DNA from: Mycteria americana
Lineage: Eukaryota > Chordata > Aves > Ciconiiformes > Ciconiidae
Reading direction: 5' to 3'
Length of the DNA stretch: 64,000 bases
NCBI RefSeq assembly: GCF_035582795.1
Contig: NC_134368.1
Coordinates: forward strand, 14,118,001-14,182,000
Position numbers and translations under genes: made by a program. The notes beneath the pieces were generated by a model. That model was not told where the DNA came from, did not search any database, and was given only the letters and a program-made list of their open reading frames with translations. The stretch's first letter is position 1; the number at the start of each line of letters is the position of its first letter. Below are positions 42,116 to 55,200 of this stretch, piece after piece.

Positions 42116-42277
42116 CTAGAGGAAGTTTGGGAGCTCTTTTTCCAGGAGGGTCTTTAGTTCTGCTTTGGTGAGGGTTTGCCTGTTGCCGTCAGTCTTTGCG
42201 TACTTGTCAAGGACAGCATGGTCATTCCCATCGCAGTTTCCAGCTGAGACATGTGGCTGCTGGAGTCCGGCTTTCTT
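42116..42277 (-). pseudogene. S100P-like pseudogene, first coding exon
   Basis: The acceptor (ctgttcctgttcag|AAG) and donor (TCTAG|gtaaga) are intact. The ATG at 42252 opens MSQLETAMGMT. One base is then missing, and the homologous frame resumes as VLDKYAKTDGN. Read literally, translation from the ATG stops after about 32 residues. In the homologous frame the last codon of the exon is TAG, where S100P has a Gln codon. Confidence 0.83.
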
Positions 42278-44772
42278 CTGAACAGGAACAGCCTCAGGGC
42301 TCTCTCGGAGGATGGAGACTGGTCTTATTCTGAGGTGCTTTATGCAACAGTCCCATCCAATCCATGGTGGCACACCAGAGGGTCAGTTGTGCCTTAGCAA
42401 GCATCCATATCTGAGCACTGCTTGGAGTAACCGCCTTGAATAGCTGTTGACAGCTATTCAAAAACTCAAGCTTTATCACCCTGGTGTGGCTGGTGCAACC
42501 AGTTGCTCATCGGTAGAAACCAGCCTCTCCTTCAAGATACACAGTGTGACTAACAAACGAAAATCAGATTTTGATACTGGCTGTTTGCTCAAGAATCAGA
42601 TTTGTTCCTTCAGATATCCCCATCTGAGCAGAGGGTCGATAGCCCAGCTTCGGTGGTGTATATGTACTGAAAACAAAAGGTCACTGAAGTCCTGTGATCC
42701 ACTGTGGCTTCTGACGAACTTCGTGATTTGCTTGAATGTCGTGGACCCCATCATTAAAACGCCAAACACGCTGGACCCACATCTACACAGAAGAGAGCTG
42801 TTTGAGGGTCTGCGCTGGCAGCTGAGCGGTACGTGGCCAGTGTTAGCTCAGGTGATGGAAGCTGATCAGCTACAGCTACACTGAGTTTTGAACAAGTTAA
42901 AATTTCTGGCCAAGCAGCAGGGTAACTTGGCCTCTGCCAAACTCCAGGTGGCTACGCTGGACTTGGAGGAGTTCATTTCAGGTGAGTTGCATCTACACTA
43001 GAGTCTGCAGAGTGAGACACTTTGAGCAAATTATTTGGGGCAAAACATGAATAATGCTGATGGACCCCAGGGTGCAGTATTCTCTGTAGAAGACCCTGAC
43101 TCTGGATTCCCAAAATTAAACCTGAGTTTGGATGTCTTTGGACATACCTCTGCATGTGTGAAGATAAGTTTCCACTCATGTTATACTATAGACAAGTTAG
43201 CAAAAAATGGTTTTTAGTTGAGAAAAATTTTTAAAATTAAACTCCTTTCTCCCAGACATCTATAGCCACCTGTTCCCCAGGCACAATCTGTCCTGTAACA
43301 TCTACAACATCTCAGAGCAAGACTGCACATCACAAGTAAATGGAAATCTAGTACCTTTCTGAAACAAAAACCCCATGATTTTCCATCTTACATTCTCCAA
43401 CAAAGGATTTTGCATTTCCCAGAAAATCACAGCACCATCTCAGGCTGTATGCTTTATTCAAACTGTTTGTTCCTGTCACTTCAACCTCATGACATAGTTG
43501 TAACTGATTTGCATTAAGTGGGTGAGGGTTTGAAGTTTTTACATTAAAGTGCACGGTGAAACCTCTGGGGTTCCTTCAGAAGAAGGAACAAGAAGACAGC
43601 AAACAACTGGCCCTTGTTAGCTGTGAATATCATCTGGTGTTCGCACACACACACACCAGCAGTCACGGGTGTGTCAAGTGCCAGGAACTTTTCTTTGTCC
43701 TTTTCTGACATGTATCTGTAACATGAACATTAAACATGGCCACTGAAAAAAAGAAATTCCTCCGTCTAAAGGAAAACCTAAGAAAACAAAACATCTACTT
43801 CACGCATTCTCATGACTTTGAATCACGAACATCGGTGTTAGTTAAACAGAAGAAGGAAAAAAAGTGCCCCGAAAAGGCAGAGGGGGAGATCATCAGCTTC
43901 AGTCAACAGGATATGTCAGTCTGTCCACATCTTTGCCACGTAACCTGGCAGAAAAGGTGGCCTCATTCTTCACCCATTTTCCTCTCTAAACAAAGGTGAT
44001 ACACATTTTTTGAGAAGATGGCTCCAAACGTGCTAAAACACAAAATAAACTACAGGGCTTGAATTTCTACAAACTGAAAGGTCACCGTGGGACCGTGGGA
44101 ACACTGCCTGGTTGGCCTTTTTTTTTTTTTTTCTAATGTGTCATATTTGTATCATGCACATGCGCACACATCAGTACTGCTCAGACTTTTCAATTCACAT
44201 TTTTTGTATTGTTTAAATATTTTCTTACAGTTTGTTTTTCATTAAAAATAGCAGTTCTGTGCACAAGGCACAGCCTATTACAACTGTTTGCAAAAACAAA
44301 GCAGAGAACAAATAGGAGGCACACACAGGAGAGCAAGCAGTCTTTTGATGCCAACCCATCTGTCCGGCTCCCCAGTGAGAGAAGCCATTTTCTGTGGGCT
44401 TGTTTAAATTTTATATTATTATTTTAATGTAAACAATATCCATTATTTGCTTCTTTCAGGTTGCTTTCTTCAAAGAATGGTATAGGCAACAGCTTGGATG
44501 AGTGTTTACTGAGGGTTTATACAGAATTATGTCTTGCTGTTCCTAACTTGGGCCAAAAGTTTAAATTATTTATGTGATACAAATGTGGACTGTCACACAC
44601 GTAATTTTCAAAAACCATTCAGATATACTCAAATTTTATGGCATTTGGCCAGATGTTCAGGCTTACATGAGATTTGTGTGACCTTGTGCTGATTTTCTCT
44701 TAGAGAATAAATTTTATCCTATGCTCTTTTTGCAGCGCCTGTTTTTTTTATTTTATTAATATAGTGTAAATT

Positions 44773-44794
44773 AAAAGTAATTTACATTACTTTT
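44773..44794. repeat. Inverted repeat AAAAGTAAT / ATTACTTTT
   Basis: Nine-base perfect arms with a 4-nt spacer, in AT-rich intergenic DNA. Confidence 0.8.
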
Positions 44795-46210
44795 CCAAAA
44801 AGTCTGAATAAATAAATTTGTCAGCTCTACTCTAAAGAGCCATTTGTGTCACAGCCAGCTGAACAGCTGAAATGGGATAGCTGAAATGTTAAACTTCTAT
44901 TAGAGCTTATCATCCCGTAAAGCTTATTCCAAAAGGTGCAGGAAGGTACACGAGAAGGACTTTTTGACAGTTTCCACAAATCTGGTATGTGTCTGACTGG
45001 AAGAAGCACAGGAGGAAGAAAACACAACCTGAAATGAGGAATTCGCTGTTTTTCTTAAGTTGTATCTTGGCAGCAGTACAAAAAGCACTTTATTTTTCTC
45101 TTAGCAAGAGGATAACATCTGAACCATAAACAAGCATTGCATGTTCCACACTGAGACAAAATTACCAAACCCTCAAATTTTCCAGTGTCCTGGATTGTTT
45201 GTTGAACTTAGAGTCTCTATCAACACACTTTATTTACTAAAGAGCAAGGTTTTGCTTTGCACCGCTTCTGAAAACTTGCTCTAAGTCTGGTTAACAGGTT
45301 TTAAAGGTCATTTCATTTCCGCAATGCATGGTAGATTTATTTACGTCTAGTGACTAAATGAGGCGATTACTACATTGTTTTGCAAAACACAGAAAGATTA
45401 AACAGGCACTGATGAGGCATAGGCAGAGGAGGCGTCCGTACAAGCACAGTGTGATGTTCAGTGACACACTGTATAGATTCTGCTAATTATATACGTATAG
45501 GTTTTCATTATTTTATTATCATTTACTTCTCAAAATATCCTTAAAACCTATTTCACAAATGCAATTAATAAGCTAACATACTGTTTAAGTGAAGTTTAAA
45601 GGAAGGTAAAATGGAGAAGACCAAGGTCAGCTAACTGGCTGCGTGACTTTCTGAGGTGAGAGCTGGGGTACTAACGCTGTCGTCTGGCAAGCTGTACTGT
45701 GGGAAACATACGTTCAACATTATATCTCGACTCTACTCAAACACATTTGCTGGTGCACTAGACATAACCATATTAGACTGTAAAATCAATTAATATATCA
45801 CAGCAAATACATTAATATTTGCAGTGTAAATACTTCTGTCTAGTTTTCAGTCCTTGATTGAATAATTTCCTGGATGTTATTCTTTACGGTTTTGGGGTTT
45901 TTTTTATACTTCAGTTTTAAGGTTCATGATATTAAGGCTTCCACAACTACTTTCTTTTTTTTATTGTAATGACAGAAAGAGAGGTCACACCCTAAGGTGA
46001 CTGAATATTGTCCACTCAAGTGCTGTAGTCATGATTTCTAAGTACCGTGATTCCTCAGCCAGTCTCACACAAGCAGTCCAACTGTCATTTGCTCTACCTT
46101 AACCCTTATAAAATCCTACTCAGATATAAGCCCATCATGCTGAGCTGTGGTGAGCATAGTAAAAAGATGTTCTATGGCGCAGTCAAAAAGAATAGGAAAA
46201 AAAGGCAACA

Positions 46211-46271
46211 AAGACAGAAGACAGAAGAAAAGAAAAAAGAAAAAAGAAAAAAGGAAAAGGAAAAAAGAAAT
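46211..46271. repeat. Purine-only (A/G) tract
   Basis: About 60 bases are almost entirely A and G, mainly AAAAAGA-type units. The Lys/Glu-rich open frame across it is a by-product of composition. Confidence 0.75.
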
Positions 46272-49200
46272 GAGCTGGAGAGAGGACGGTTGTTTTGTAA
46301 ACTTTAAAACAGAGTGAACCTTTTAAAGGAAGTTCCTGTTTGTTTGAGAGAGGTAAAGACATGCAAGAATGACCGAGCTAATTCCAAGAAAGCTTTCAAA
46401 AGACTTTAGTATGCAAAGAGGAATATTTTGGCTGTGTTAAGCTCTCATGAACTAAGCAATACTCTTTTTCCTTTATTGTACAAAAACATTGCCTCAGAGG
46501 GAAGGAATCCCTAAGAGAAAGTTGCCTCATGTTGAATGTCTGTGCAGGCAACACATCAAGAAAAAAACCTTTGCATCCCCCATAAAAATATTTTTTTTGC
46601 ATTTTAAAATATTAATTTATGCATACGTTGAAGAAATGAGAAGGGCTGACCTGCTGTCACAGAACTGTGTGTACAGTGAGGTGATGTCCGTGTGTGCTGT
46701 CAGGAAGATTTACAAGGCAATTTGGCGGAGTGGGAGTTCCACAGGCACACACGTTTCACAGAGCTGGCTGCTTTTGCTTTCCAGAAAGTAATCACGGGGC
46801 GTAGTGCAACTGATAAGAAGACGTAGGGCTATTTCAGAGGGCGAACACTGACATCGTTCTGTCATCGTTAACGGGGCAGCAAACGAGCACGCTGGGCTCA
46901 GAAATACCGAAAGGTGGGGTGGGAAGTGGGAACCAGAGCATGCTTTTGTAACAGACAGTTTAAATTCAGGTTTCGCTTGTCAGGAAAAGAGAAGACCTTC
47001 AATAAACAGGGAAATAAAAAAGGGACCTGCACAGCATGGGAGAGTCCTTGACTTGGAGGAGGGATCCCAACCACGAACGGACTCTTACCTAAAGCCAGAG
47101 GGTGCGTAAGTCTGTTGAGGAAATGTGGTCATGGATATAAATATAGGAGTTGCATTATTTAGGCTAAAATTTATCTTTTAAATGTGTTTAAATCTGTCTA
47201 GATGGACTACCTGCTGGGTGCATTTAACAGAGTAGCCATTCGTGTGACGATGACTGGTTATGGGGTCTCAGAAACGGCCTGCGCCTGCCTGAGTTCCTCA
47301 TGCTCGGCGCCAGGCCCACCGCTCGCGTACCTTTGCTGCCACACTGCAGATCTGAAGGCAAGATGAGAAGCCAGTTGTTTTTCTCTCTACCCAGAAGCAA
47401 TCGGCTCATTTTTTTCCCCGCAAATGGTAGCTACTCTTTCCATTTCCTTTCTTGCTCGATAGCAGTCCCTGTTTAGATTAGACCTAGAGTCTTTAGATTA
47501 AGCTTAGTCTATACTTAAAAAGCAACTTAAAAGGACAAATGGTATTTAACATTTTACAGCTGCTAAACTGAGAAAGGAAGGTTATTCTACCTGAGCAAAC
47601 CCGATCAGCCCTCTGGTATTTTTGGAGTGTCTGTCACCTTAAGAGCTGACCTTTTTCTGCTGTCTTCATTAGAGATGCTTATCTTGTTTTTCCTCTTTCC
47701 AGAGTTAAAAGCTATAAAGTAAAAAAGGGAGCAATACCTAGTACTTGCTTTCGTGATTTATTCCACAGGAGTTTCAGAAGCCCCACGCATGGGCTGCAGT
47801 CCTGTTAGGCCAGGCGATGTACAGATACAACATTCCTGCCTTGCCGAGCCGATCATTCAGCTTTAGGACAAGACGAGCACATCAGCAGGTAACAGAACAT
47901 AGAGCATTTCTGAGCAGATGTATCTGACAGACCCAGTTCCTTGTTATTATTTTGAACCCTTATGTCGTTTACTTATATCTCTAACCTCTGTCTGTCTTTA
48001 GTCCGCTGATAATGCTAAACTCTGCCGTATCCTTTTTATACCTCTCTGCCTCTGTAGGGTTGAATACTTCCTGAGACAAAGTTACTTCATAACTTTGATA
48101 AGAGCAGCTCTGGCTGTGTAGGATGCTGCTGAGTCCTGCCAAGTGGCTCTGCTCTGGAAAAAGGACAAGGAATTAATTGTTGGCACACCCTACCAGCCAG
48201 CAAAATCCACCAGCACCCAGCCCCAGACCACAGCAACCTAGCCAAAGCCTTGTTACTAGAATGTAGTAGTTCATCAAATCCTTCCTCCCATCTCAGTATT
48301 TCATATTATGTAGAAAATGAGAAGCATTTACACATTATCACCTGTCCTTTCTCTTGGTCAGAGAAATTGGTTAATGCTCTTTTGATCTGCATATTCGTTT
48401 GTTAGCTGTATTTGCAGTTTCCTGTTTACAAAATACTGAGACAAGAGTGCTTATTAAAAGAAATAATAATTAAAAAACCTCTTTACAACCGCCATTGTTG
48501 TAACTATCCAAGACAAGCTGATGGCAAAAATAAATTCTGATCATCTTGCAGATTTACTCTCTGGTTTATTTCTGCTGTTATTTATAGAGGCTGTGGCAAT
48601 ATATCCTGATTTGGCGTCTGATGGTGAAATAGATGCAGCACACAAAATTGTATTTGGGTTTGAAAGCCCAGTTCATCAAAGCAGAATAAAACCAACATAG
48701 CATCTTCTTTAGGTTAGTGGAAACATGGAGCCGGTGGACCCCATGACACACTTCAATTTCCCTTCGGGTGGTATTTTTCTTAAATTTGGGATCTATTTGG
48801 AGATTGCAGTCTTTAATAGAGAAGCAGGTAAAAACATTTTAGCTCAGACAAACTATTGATTTCAACTTTTATTTCCCAAGCAATGCTAGGAACTAGGCAA
48901 GAGTTACAATTCAAACGAAACCCTTCCTCTTTGCATAGATCAGACTTTCTCTATAGATTTAGCCTATCTCCAGAGTTGCACCTGCCTAATGGAGGAGTGT
49001 TTTTAAACTGAGAGTGTTCTTAGCTAGTTGAATGCAGACATCCTTAAGTTGATTTAAGCTTGGGCTGTAGCTGTTGAGTGTTTGAGAATAGTAGCAGTTT
49101 TGCAGTGGTTCTTGATGTCAGCGGTACAGAGAAACCACTTTAGATAAAATCAGGTTTCAAACAAACTTTAGTCAACCAAGTAAACATCATTGCTGTTCTG

Positions 49201-51859
49201 ACAGCACTGTTACCAGGCACAAGAACACTAGTCATAGCATCACACACAAACATGACTATTTTGCCAATACGTTGGTTGGGGTGCCTCACCATCCTGCCTG
49301 CTACCGAGGATCCTTGATGTAATGAAGCCAGGAATACCTGCTCCGTACTCTTCTTCCACAGATGCTATGAGAGAACCCAAACCCAGGGCTTGGAAAAAAA
49401 CTGTCGTTCAAGTCAGACTGAAATAATCCATACCCAGTTGCTAAGACTAGCTGCCTAAGTGCTAGGTAGATTAATTAAGCTGCAACTCCTTGGATCATTG
49501 TGCAATGGAGCAGGAAGAGAGAGAGGTCAGGGCCGTAGTCTCAAGCTGACTATACTAGCTCTCCAAAGCAGGGTCATGAGCATGACAGAAACAGAGAGCA
49601 AGCCTCACTTGTAGGACTATGACTAAGCCAAGCACATGGATGAGACGTTAAAAGCATGGCAGAACACATACGAGGCTTTAGAATACATTGTGCCAGTCTC
49701 GGTAGCCTGTGCTTAACACAGAACTTTGAACCTCAAATTAAACTGGAAGGGAACCATCACTTTGCAGCAGCCTGTTCAAGAGGGAATAATCACCAAAACT
49801 GGCTAGAAGCAAAGGCCCAGGATTCTCTTCAAGTTCTGTTTTTAGGCAGACGGGCTTCACTATACACCGAATAGTTAAACAGATAGTTAAAAATGAGATC
49901 ATACTGGACGCTAGAACGTATGCTGATGTTAATTACAGAGCTCTTTTTTGTTTTAAAGCTTTCAAAATAACCACGAAGAAAAAGCAGAAGTCTGCCTGCC
50001 CTGGAAAATCCTCATCAGGTTTTGTTGCTTCCCCAGTGGTACAGAAGCAGGGATGATATACATGATGCATAGGTGTCAAACTCTTGTTGACTGAGTAGGA
50101 CAACCAGCGGGAGCTCTGAAAATACTCTGCTGGCTCATAGCCACTGTCAGCCATAGATAAAAATAGGTCTTGGTAAATTGAGTGTAGTCTTCAACTGCCA
50201 GATGTTGGAAATTACCATGTTAGCATACAAAATACGAGCAGCTGTTAATATGGCAGCATTCTTTGCTGGTAGGAACCACATTTAATCAACCATCTATTAA
50301 TAGTGTTGTAATGAAAATGTGATTTGGAGACTATTAAAATGTGGCTTGGTGGCAATCTCTTCATTTAGTGGGTTTCCTTTAACAATTCCCTGAATACTCT
50401 ACATCTCCTCATTGTGCTGAAATAGAGAAATAACCAGTAATAGATGGAAAGACCAAAATTTACTGTACTCATTTACAGCGGTGGTGCATAACTGAGAGCG
50501 TCCTTGATCAGGGACCTGGGCTGAAGGTCATCACCCCTTTTACTGATTATGACTTTCTTGTGCAGGGGACAAAGTTACAGAGTCTGTGGAAATCCAGAGG
50601 CTTGTTTGTGATCCTCAAAGGAATATGGCACGTGACAGCGTTTCACCACACAGTAAAGGAAACAAATCTGTAATAGTAAGTTTCAGGACAAAAAGCAGCA
50701 AGACTTTTAAGTGACTGAACTTCAAAAGGAAGAAAAGAAAATCCTCTTGCTTTATTCAATTTATATGTAAATATCATGAGATGTACAAATAGTTTCTGTC
50801 GTACAGGGTATGTTCACAGCGCAGTGACTACAGCGTATCTCGGACAGCAGTATATTCACTGCAGAAGGGCATTCAGGACAGGTTGCAGAACAGCCCCGGA
50901 AAGAGGATCCACACCAAACAGTGAGCCACGGCCGAGCTCCAGTAATTTGAGAGGTAGCTTTGTGAACTGTAGCCACTATAGCACAGACAGAGCCAGAGCA
51001 CGAGCCATGCTGTATGGCCTCAAAATATTTCATTACAGAATACTGAGTAGCAAGGCAGTCACACATTTAGACTACACAAACTGTTTTTAAGGGCTCTGGG
51101 AAAGCTAGTCTGCGTCTACTGCGCTGCCCAGGTACAAGCTGTAACAAACCTCTTGAGCAGTGAAGTCGTTTTTCCCTGCTTTGCTGGCAAGATGATCTAA
51201 CCTCCAGCTAAGCTTTGAAAAAACTTTAACAGAAGACAAAATAACCCTGGTACATAAATACATTCACATTTCAGATATCTGCTCTTAGTATTCAGCAGCC
51301 CTTGAACAACTGCCATTAGCTTTGCAGTCAATACTCTTCACCTCTGTTCAGACCTTGGAAGCCAGGTTTTACTTACATTTTCAGTTTTGATTTTTCTTCA
51401 GAGATTTTTTTTTTTTTAAGTTTTAGAGGTGGCAAAAGTGGAACAAGTGTTAACACTCCCATCTCATGCAAGCACCCCTCCTCCATCAGTTAGGCAATAA
51501 TTATACATCATAATAATATATACAGCTTCATTCAAACCTAGTATTTCATTGTGCATAGGATACTACCTTCTCTGGAAGACTTTTCCTAGTGTGTGAATGA
51601 ATTAACACTAACAGTCCCTCTCCACAGGAATATAATCCTTTCTGGCATACCACTCTGGCTATGATGTGGTCAACACTGATGACAGTTTCAGAGATCAGAC
51701 TCCATCCTATGTGTAGTACTGTCTATTTGGTCAAATTATTACCACCATGTGCATTTTTTCTCTACCTTCTGCTATTTATACATGGGCTGCCTGAAGAAAT
51801 GCTTTTGTTGGAGAATGTTGTTCCGTCCAGAAGATTTTTCAAAGTATGATAATACATCC

Positions 51860-51865
51860 TTTATT
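51860..51865 (-). terminator. Candidate poly(A) signal for the Ig receptor
   Basis: AATAAA on the minus strand, about 255 nt downstream of the TAA at 52119. It is the first canonical hexamer I see after the stop, giving a 3' UTR of roughly 270-290 nt. Confidence 0.45.
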
Positions 51866-52118
51866 ATTTCTGGACATGGGGGGAAGAGTTGAAGACAGTC
51901 TTCTAAAATGACATACCCTCCAAATTCAGACTCCTTACAGGGTTTTGTTAGTGACAAAACATTCAGACACTGCTTGGAACCAACGTTTTTTCTTGTATAT
52001 TGTCCCGCTGACAAGCTTCTGACAGGAAACTCACATAATCCATCCTTCAGCAGCAAATTATCATATTGTTTTCAGTTTCATAGCTATTTAGCCATATTTG
52101 CTTTATGATGTTGTCCTT

Positions 52119-52298
52119 TTAGTTCTGAATGTCAAAGTAGACAGCAGATCCTTGTCTCGTTCTAGACTTTTCAGCTGCCCTAGTTTGCAGGATTTGCTCA
52201 TCTGCTGCATTGGATGTAATAGCCACAGTGGATTTGTTATCTTTTCCGCTTGATTCATTGCAAAAGGAATCGAGTGATTCATAAAGTGTAGACACAGC
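52119..52298 (-). CDS. Ig receptor exon 5: tyrosine-motif tail and stop
   Basis: The acceptor has a long pyrimidine tract (ttgctttttaag|GCTGTG) and the frame is phase 0. The 59 codons plus TAA contain TLYESL near the exon start and AVYFDIQN at the very C-terminus. Known ITIMs are [ILVS]xYxx[ILV] and ITSMs TxYxx[VI]; both sites here are close variants, with T and A at position -2. Confidence 0.7.
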   Translation of the reverse strand, partial: AVSTLYESLDSFCNESSGKDNKSTVAITSNAADEQILQTRAAEKSRTRQGSAVYFDIQN

Positions 52299-55200
52299 CT
52301 TAAAAAGCAAAGAAAACTCCAGTCAAAATAACTTTTACCCATGAAGTCTATTAAAAATGAACTTTTACCCAAGACACAGCATCTAGCACAGCCTGAGGGA
52401 ACAGAGAGAAACATGGGCCATGGAGTTATAACTTCAGAGGGAAAGAGTGTCTCAGTACTAACACTGAAAGGCAAAGTCTTCCCATGTTTGGATTCAGTTC
52501 TTTTAGTTAATTAGGTACCGGGCACAGAGTGCTTATTTAGAATACCAAAGATGTCAAGTTCCAGTGTAAACCAGGTTCTATGACATCTGAAATGGCAAAG
52601 CTTTTTTTTTCCCCCTTAATCATTTAACTGCAACATTTCCAAAAAGCTTTATCATGCTGTTCCTTCTGGATGGATGCTCTTTTGATGCAGTAAACTAGCA
52701 CACTGCTGCAGTATTCAGATGTTATTCTGGACTGTGCAAAAATCATCCTGTTTTCATTTCCTAAGCACATGTAGGATTTGGGATCTTCAGGTAAGTTCTT
52801 TAGCAAAACCTGAGAATTAAAGATCTCCCTGAAATGTGCACAAAGACCTGTGCTCACAGATACATCAAATCAAATTCTCAAGCTGACATGGCATAAAACA
52901 ATGAAAAGGTGGAAGTCATGAAGTGGTAGCTTTTTGTCTTCACACTTTTACTTTACTATGGGTGTTTACTATCTTTGTTTTAATGAATGATGTTCAGAAC
53001 AGAGAGAGGTACCTGCTGGCTGCATGCCAAACAGGAGGCATGGTAGGTACGGCCAACTAATCTGGATCATGCTTCTATGCATTTTTGCACAACCAGAGCC
53101 CCTCAGGAGTGTGCTTTTTGTGTGGTTCCATGAGCTGGAAGTTTGCCTTAATGCTACAGCAGCGCTTAGATTTGGGCTGGAACCTGCAGAACTTAGCAAT
53201 GAAAAAATCATCAATTGCTCCAAGAATTCCCTCAAGGGCCAAATTTCCCTGCAGCTGGCAGAACTGTCTGGGAAACACTCCCTGAGCATCTCAACTCAGG
53301 AAATACGAGATGAATCTCCAGAGAGACAGAGACAAGCGCTACATAGTAAAAGCACAACTACAGCGGCCAGCTTTGCCACAGGGATGTTCACTCTCAGGTT
53401 AAGCCAACTTAGATACTTGGAGCTACGTGTTGTCACCTGACCTAATTGCTCAGCATTGTTATGACATATGATACAGGTGAGAGTAAAATCCATGCCTTGA
53501 TTCAAGTTCTGTGATACAAGATTGCCTTCACAACCCCAAGAATTGGAAAAAACCATGACATAAATTGGAGACTGTAAGTAGCCTTGCAGAGGCATACAGA
53601 ACCTTCACGTTCGCTGTTCTAGAAATGGTGCCCAAACCTACCCAGAATGTACAGCAAATTTCCAAGCTTAAAAGAAAAGTGTAAGCAACATAAAAGACTA
53701 GCGTGAACTTTTTAGAGACTTACTTTTGCACAAACAAACAAACAAATAAATAAATTAAACCAATCATGTTCTGCAACACAATTGAAAGGCAATGAGTGCA
53801 GCTCCAGGGACACCATAATATTTGCTCATCACTACTGGCTGAATTTGTTTGAAATACAGTGTCCATACACATCATATGTAATGGCTTTACTAATCTACTG
53901 GATCTCTTGAATGATTTATAAGACCCAATTATGCTTTAATGTTTAAAATGATACCACTGTGAAATCACTCTTTCTGCTTTCATTGAAATAGCAAAAAGGT
54001 CTGTTACATGAAAGAAAACACTGAACCTACATCATGACACGTCACTGCGGCTAACAGCTGCTAAATTATAAAGCAACAACAAAAGGCCTTTTAGAACTAT
54101 ATTCACACATCCTCTGGATGAGTCTTGTTGTCCATACAAACCCTGAGCAGTTAATGGCTACTAGTGAACTCTTCACTCTGCACCACTTCTGATGCTTGCT
54201 TTCTCATTCTCAACCTTGTTTTCTTATGTCTTCATTAAATATTAACAAGTAGAAAAGCTATCCATTTATAGCTAGTAATTAGAATATTTTATTACTATGA
54301 CCAGACCATCTCATGCCTTGTATTTTTAAAATTTTCCACTACGATATCTCCTGTAAAAACAAGTCTCTCAGCTTCAGTCATGAATTTTCCCAGCTATACA
54401 TTTTCTTTTTTTAGAATGGTGACTATAGCACAATAAAAGACAGATATTACTGTTTTACTGCCTGCATCCTTATATTCTCTCTCGCCGTGATTTCAGTACC
54501 AATATGACCAAATCAGGACTGAAGCCAGGTTCTCTAACAGGAGAATTCAGGAATCTATAAGCTCAATAACAGCAGTTGTGACCACGGGCTTTAGCATTTT
54601 ACATCACCTCTGTGTGGCTTGTCCAAGTCTGTCCAGCTGATTGAAATGGAAGTTGCACCTGCCCATGCAAGAGTAAAATTAGGGCTTCTTTCCCTTGCCT
54701 GCTTTATGTTTTAATGTAATTAAAAGATGAATAACTGCCTGGAAAAGGAGCTTGCCTGAAATCTGCTACCTGCTCTCAGCAAGTGTTGCCTGCTCTAATG
54801 GCCCTATGAGCTGAAGGTGGTCCAAGCCCCTTGAGCTTGGTATACAATTATATGTAAAGGGACTTTACTGTGTTGTGGTTAGGCCCAGTCAGCAGTTAAG
54901 CACCACCCAGCCGCTTGCTCACCCCCCCACAGTGGGATGGGGGAGAGACTCAGAAAAGCAAAAGTAAGAAAACTCGTGGGTTGAGATAAGAACAGTTTAA
55001 TAATTGGAACAAAAAATAATACATTGTAATGAGATAATAATAATAAATAATGAAATAATAAATTGTAAATGTTGTTTACAATAAATTGTAAACAACAAGA
55101 GAGTGAGAGAGGAACAAAACCCAGGGGAAAAAAAAAAAGCCAGTGATGCAACCGCTCACCATCCGCTGACTGACACCCAGCCAGTCCCCGAGCAGCGATT

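Larger units (their letters stand above)
38527..42252 (-). pseudogene. S100P-like calcium-binding protein pseudogene (unprocessed)
   Basis: Two minus-strand coding exons, 42277-42116 (ATG at 42252) and 38683-38527, are separated by a 3.4 kb GT-AG intron at the conserved S100 position, after the FL(Q/E) of helix II. Exon 2 starts MSQLETAMGM and continues in another frame through the pseudo-EF-hand to KAELKTLLEKELPNFL. Exon 3 reads SGKDKKAIDK, then [12 protein letters not shown] and [11 protein letters not shown] with TAA. The order, length (about 95 residues) and the LETAMGM, SGKDK and CHKYFE motifs fit S100P best. Lesions are a 1-nt deletion near codon 12, TAG at codon 46 (expected CAG), and a 5-nt deletion that removes the first Asp of the canonical EF loop. 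Retained introns exclude a processed copy. Functional S100 proteins bind Ca2+ as dimers; this copy cannot encode one. Confidence 0.85.
42278..51859. other. No supportable gene
   Basis: Intergenic DNA between the S100P-like pseudogene and the Ig receptor. The non-coding first exon expected for an S100 gene should lie upstream (higher coordinates) of 42277 on the minus strand, but I cannot place it. The rest shows only simple repeats and chance frames. Confidence 0.5.

Noticed and set aside
42447-42884. 145-codon plus-strand frame next to the S100 pseudogene
   Set aside because: No similarity to any family I know, no promoter or splice evidence, and composition typical of chance.
45545-45700. 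Possible MIR-like copy (AAGGTCAGCTAACTGGC region)
   Set aside because: Similarity is limited to one short block.
46047-46307. Lys/Glu-rich frame resembling a coiled coil
   Set aside because: It is produced by the purine-only tract.
47790-47885. Possible ancient repeat (GGCGATGTACAGATACA...CCTGCCTTG)
   Set aside because: It resembles a repeat tail seen in reptile genomes, but I cannot name or delimit it.
52119-52298. Reading the two tail tyrosines as an ITAM
   Set aside because: ITAM spacing is 6-12 residues between YxxL/I units; here it is over 40.
53024-53440. 138-codon plus-strand frame with overlapping minus frames, considered as a transposase remnant or an extra receptor exon
   Set aside because: No transposase motif could be aligned, and no acceptor/donor pair fits the receptor's phase.
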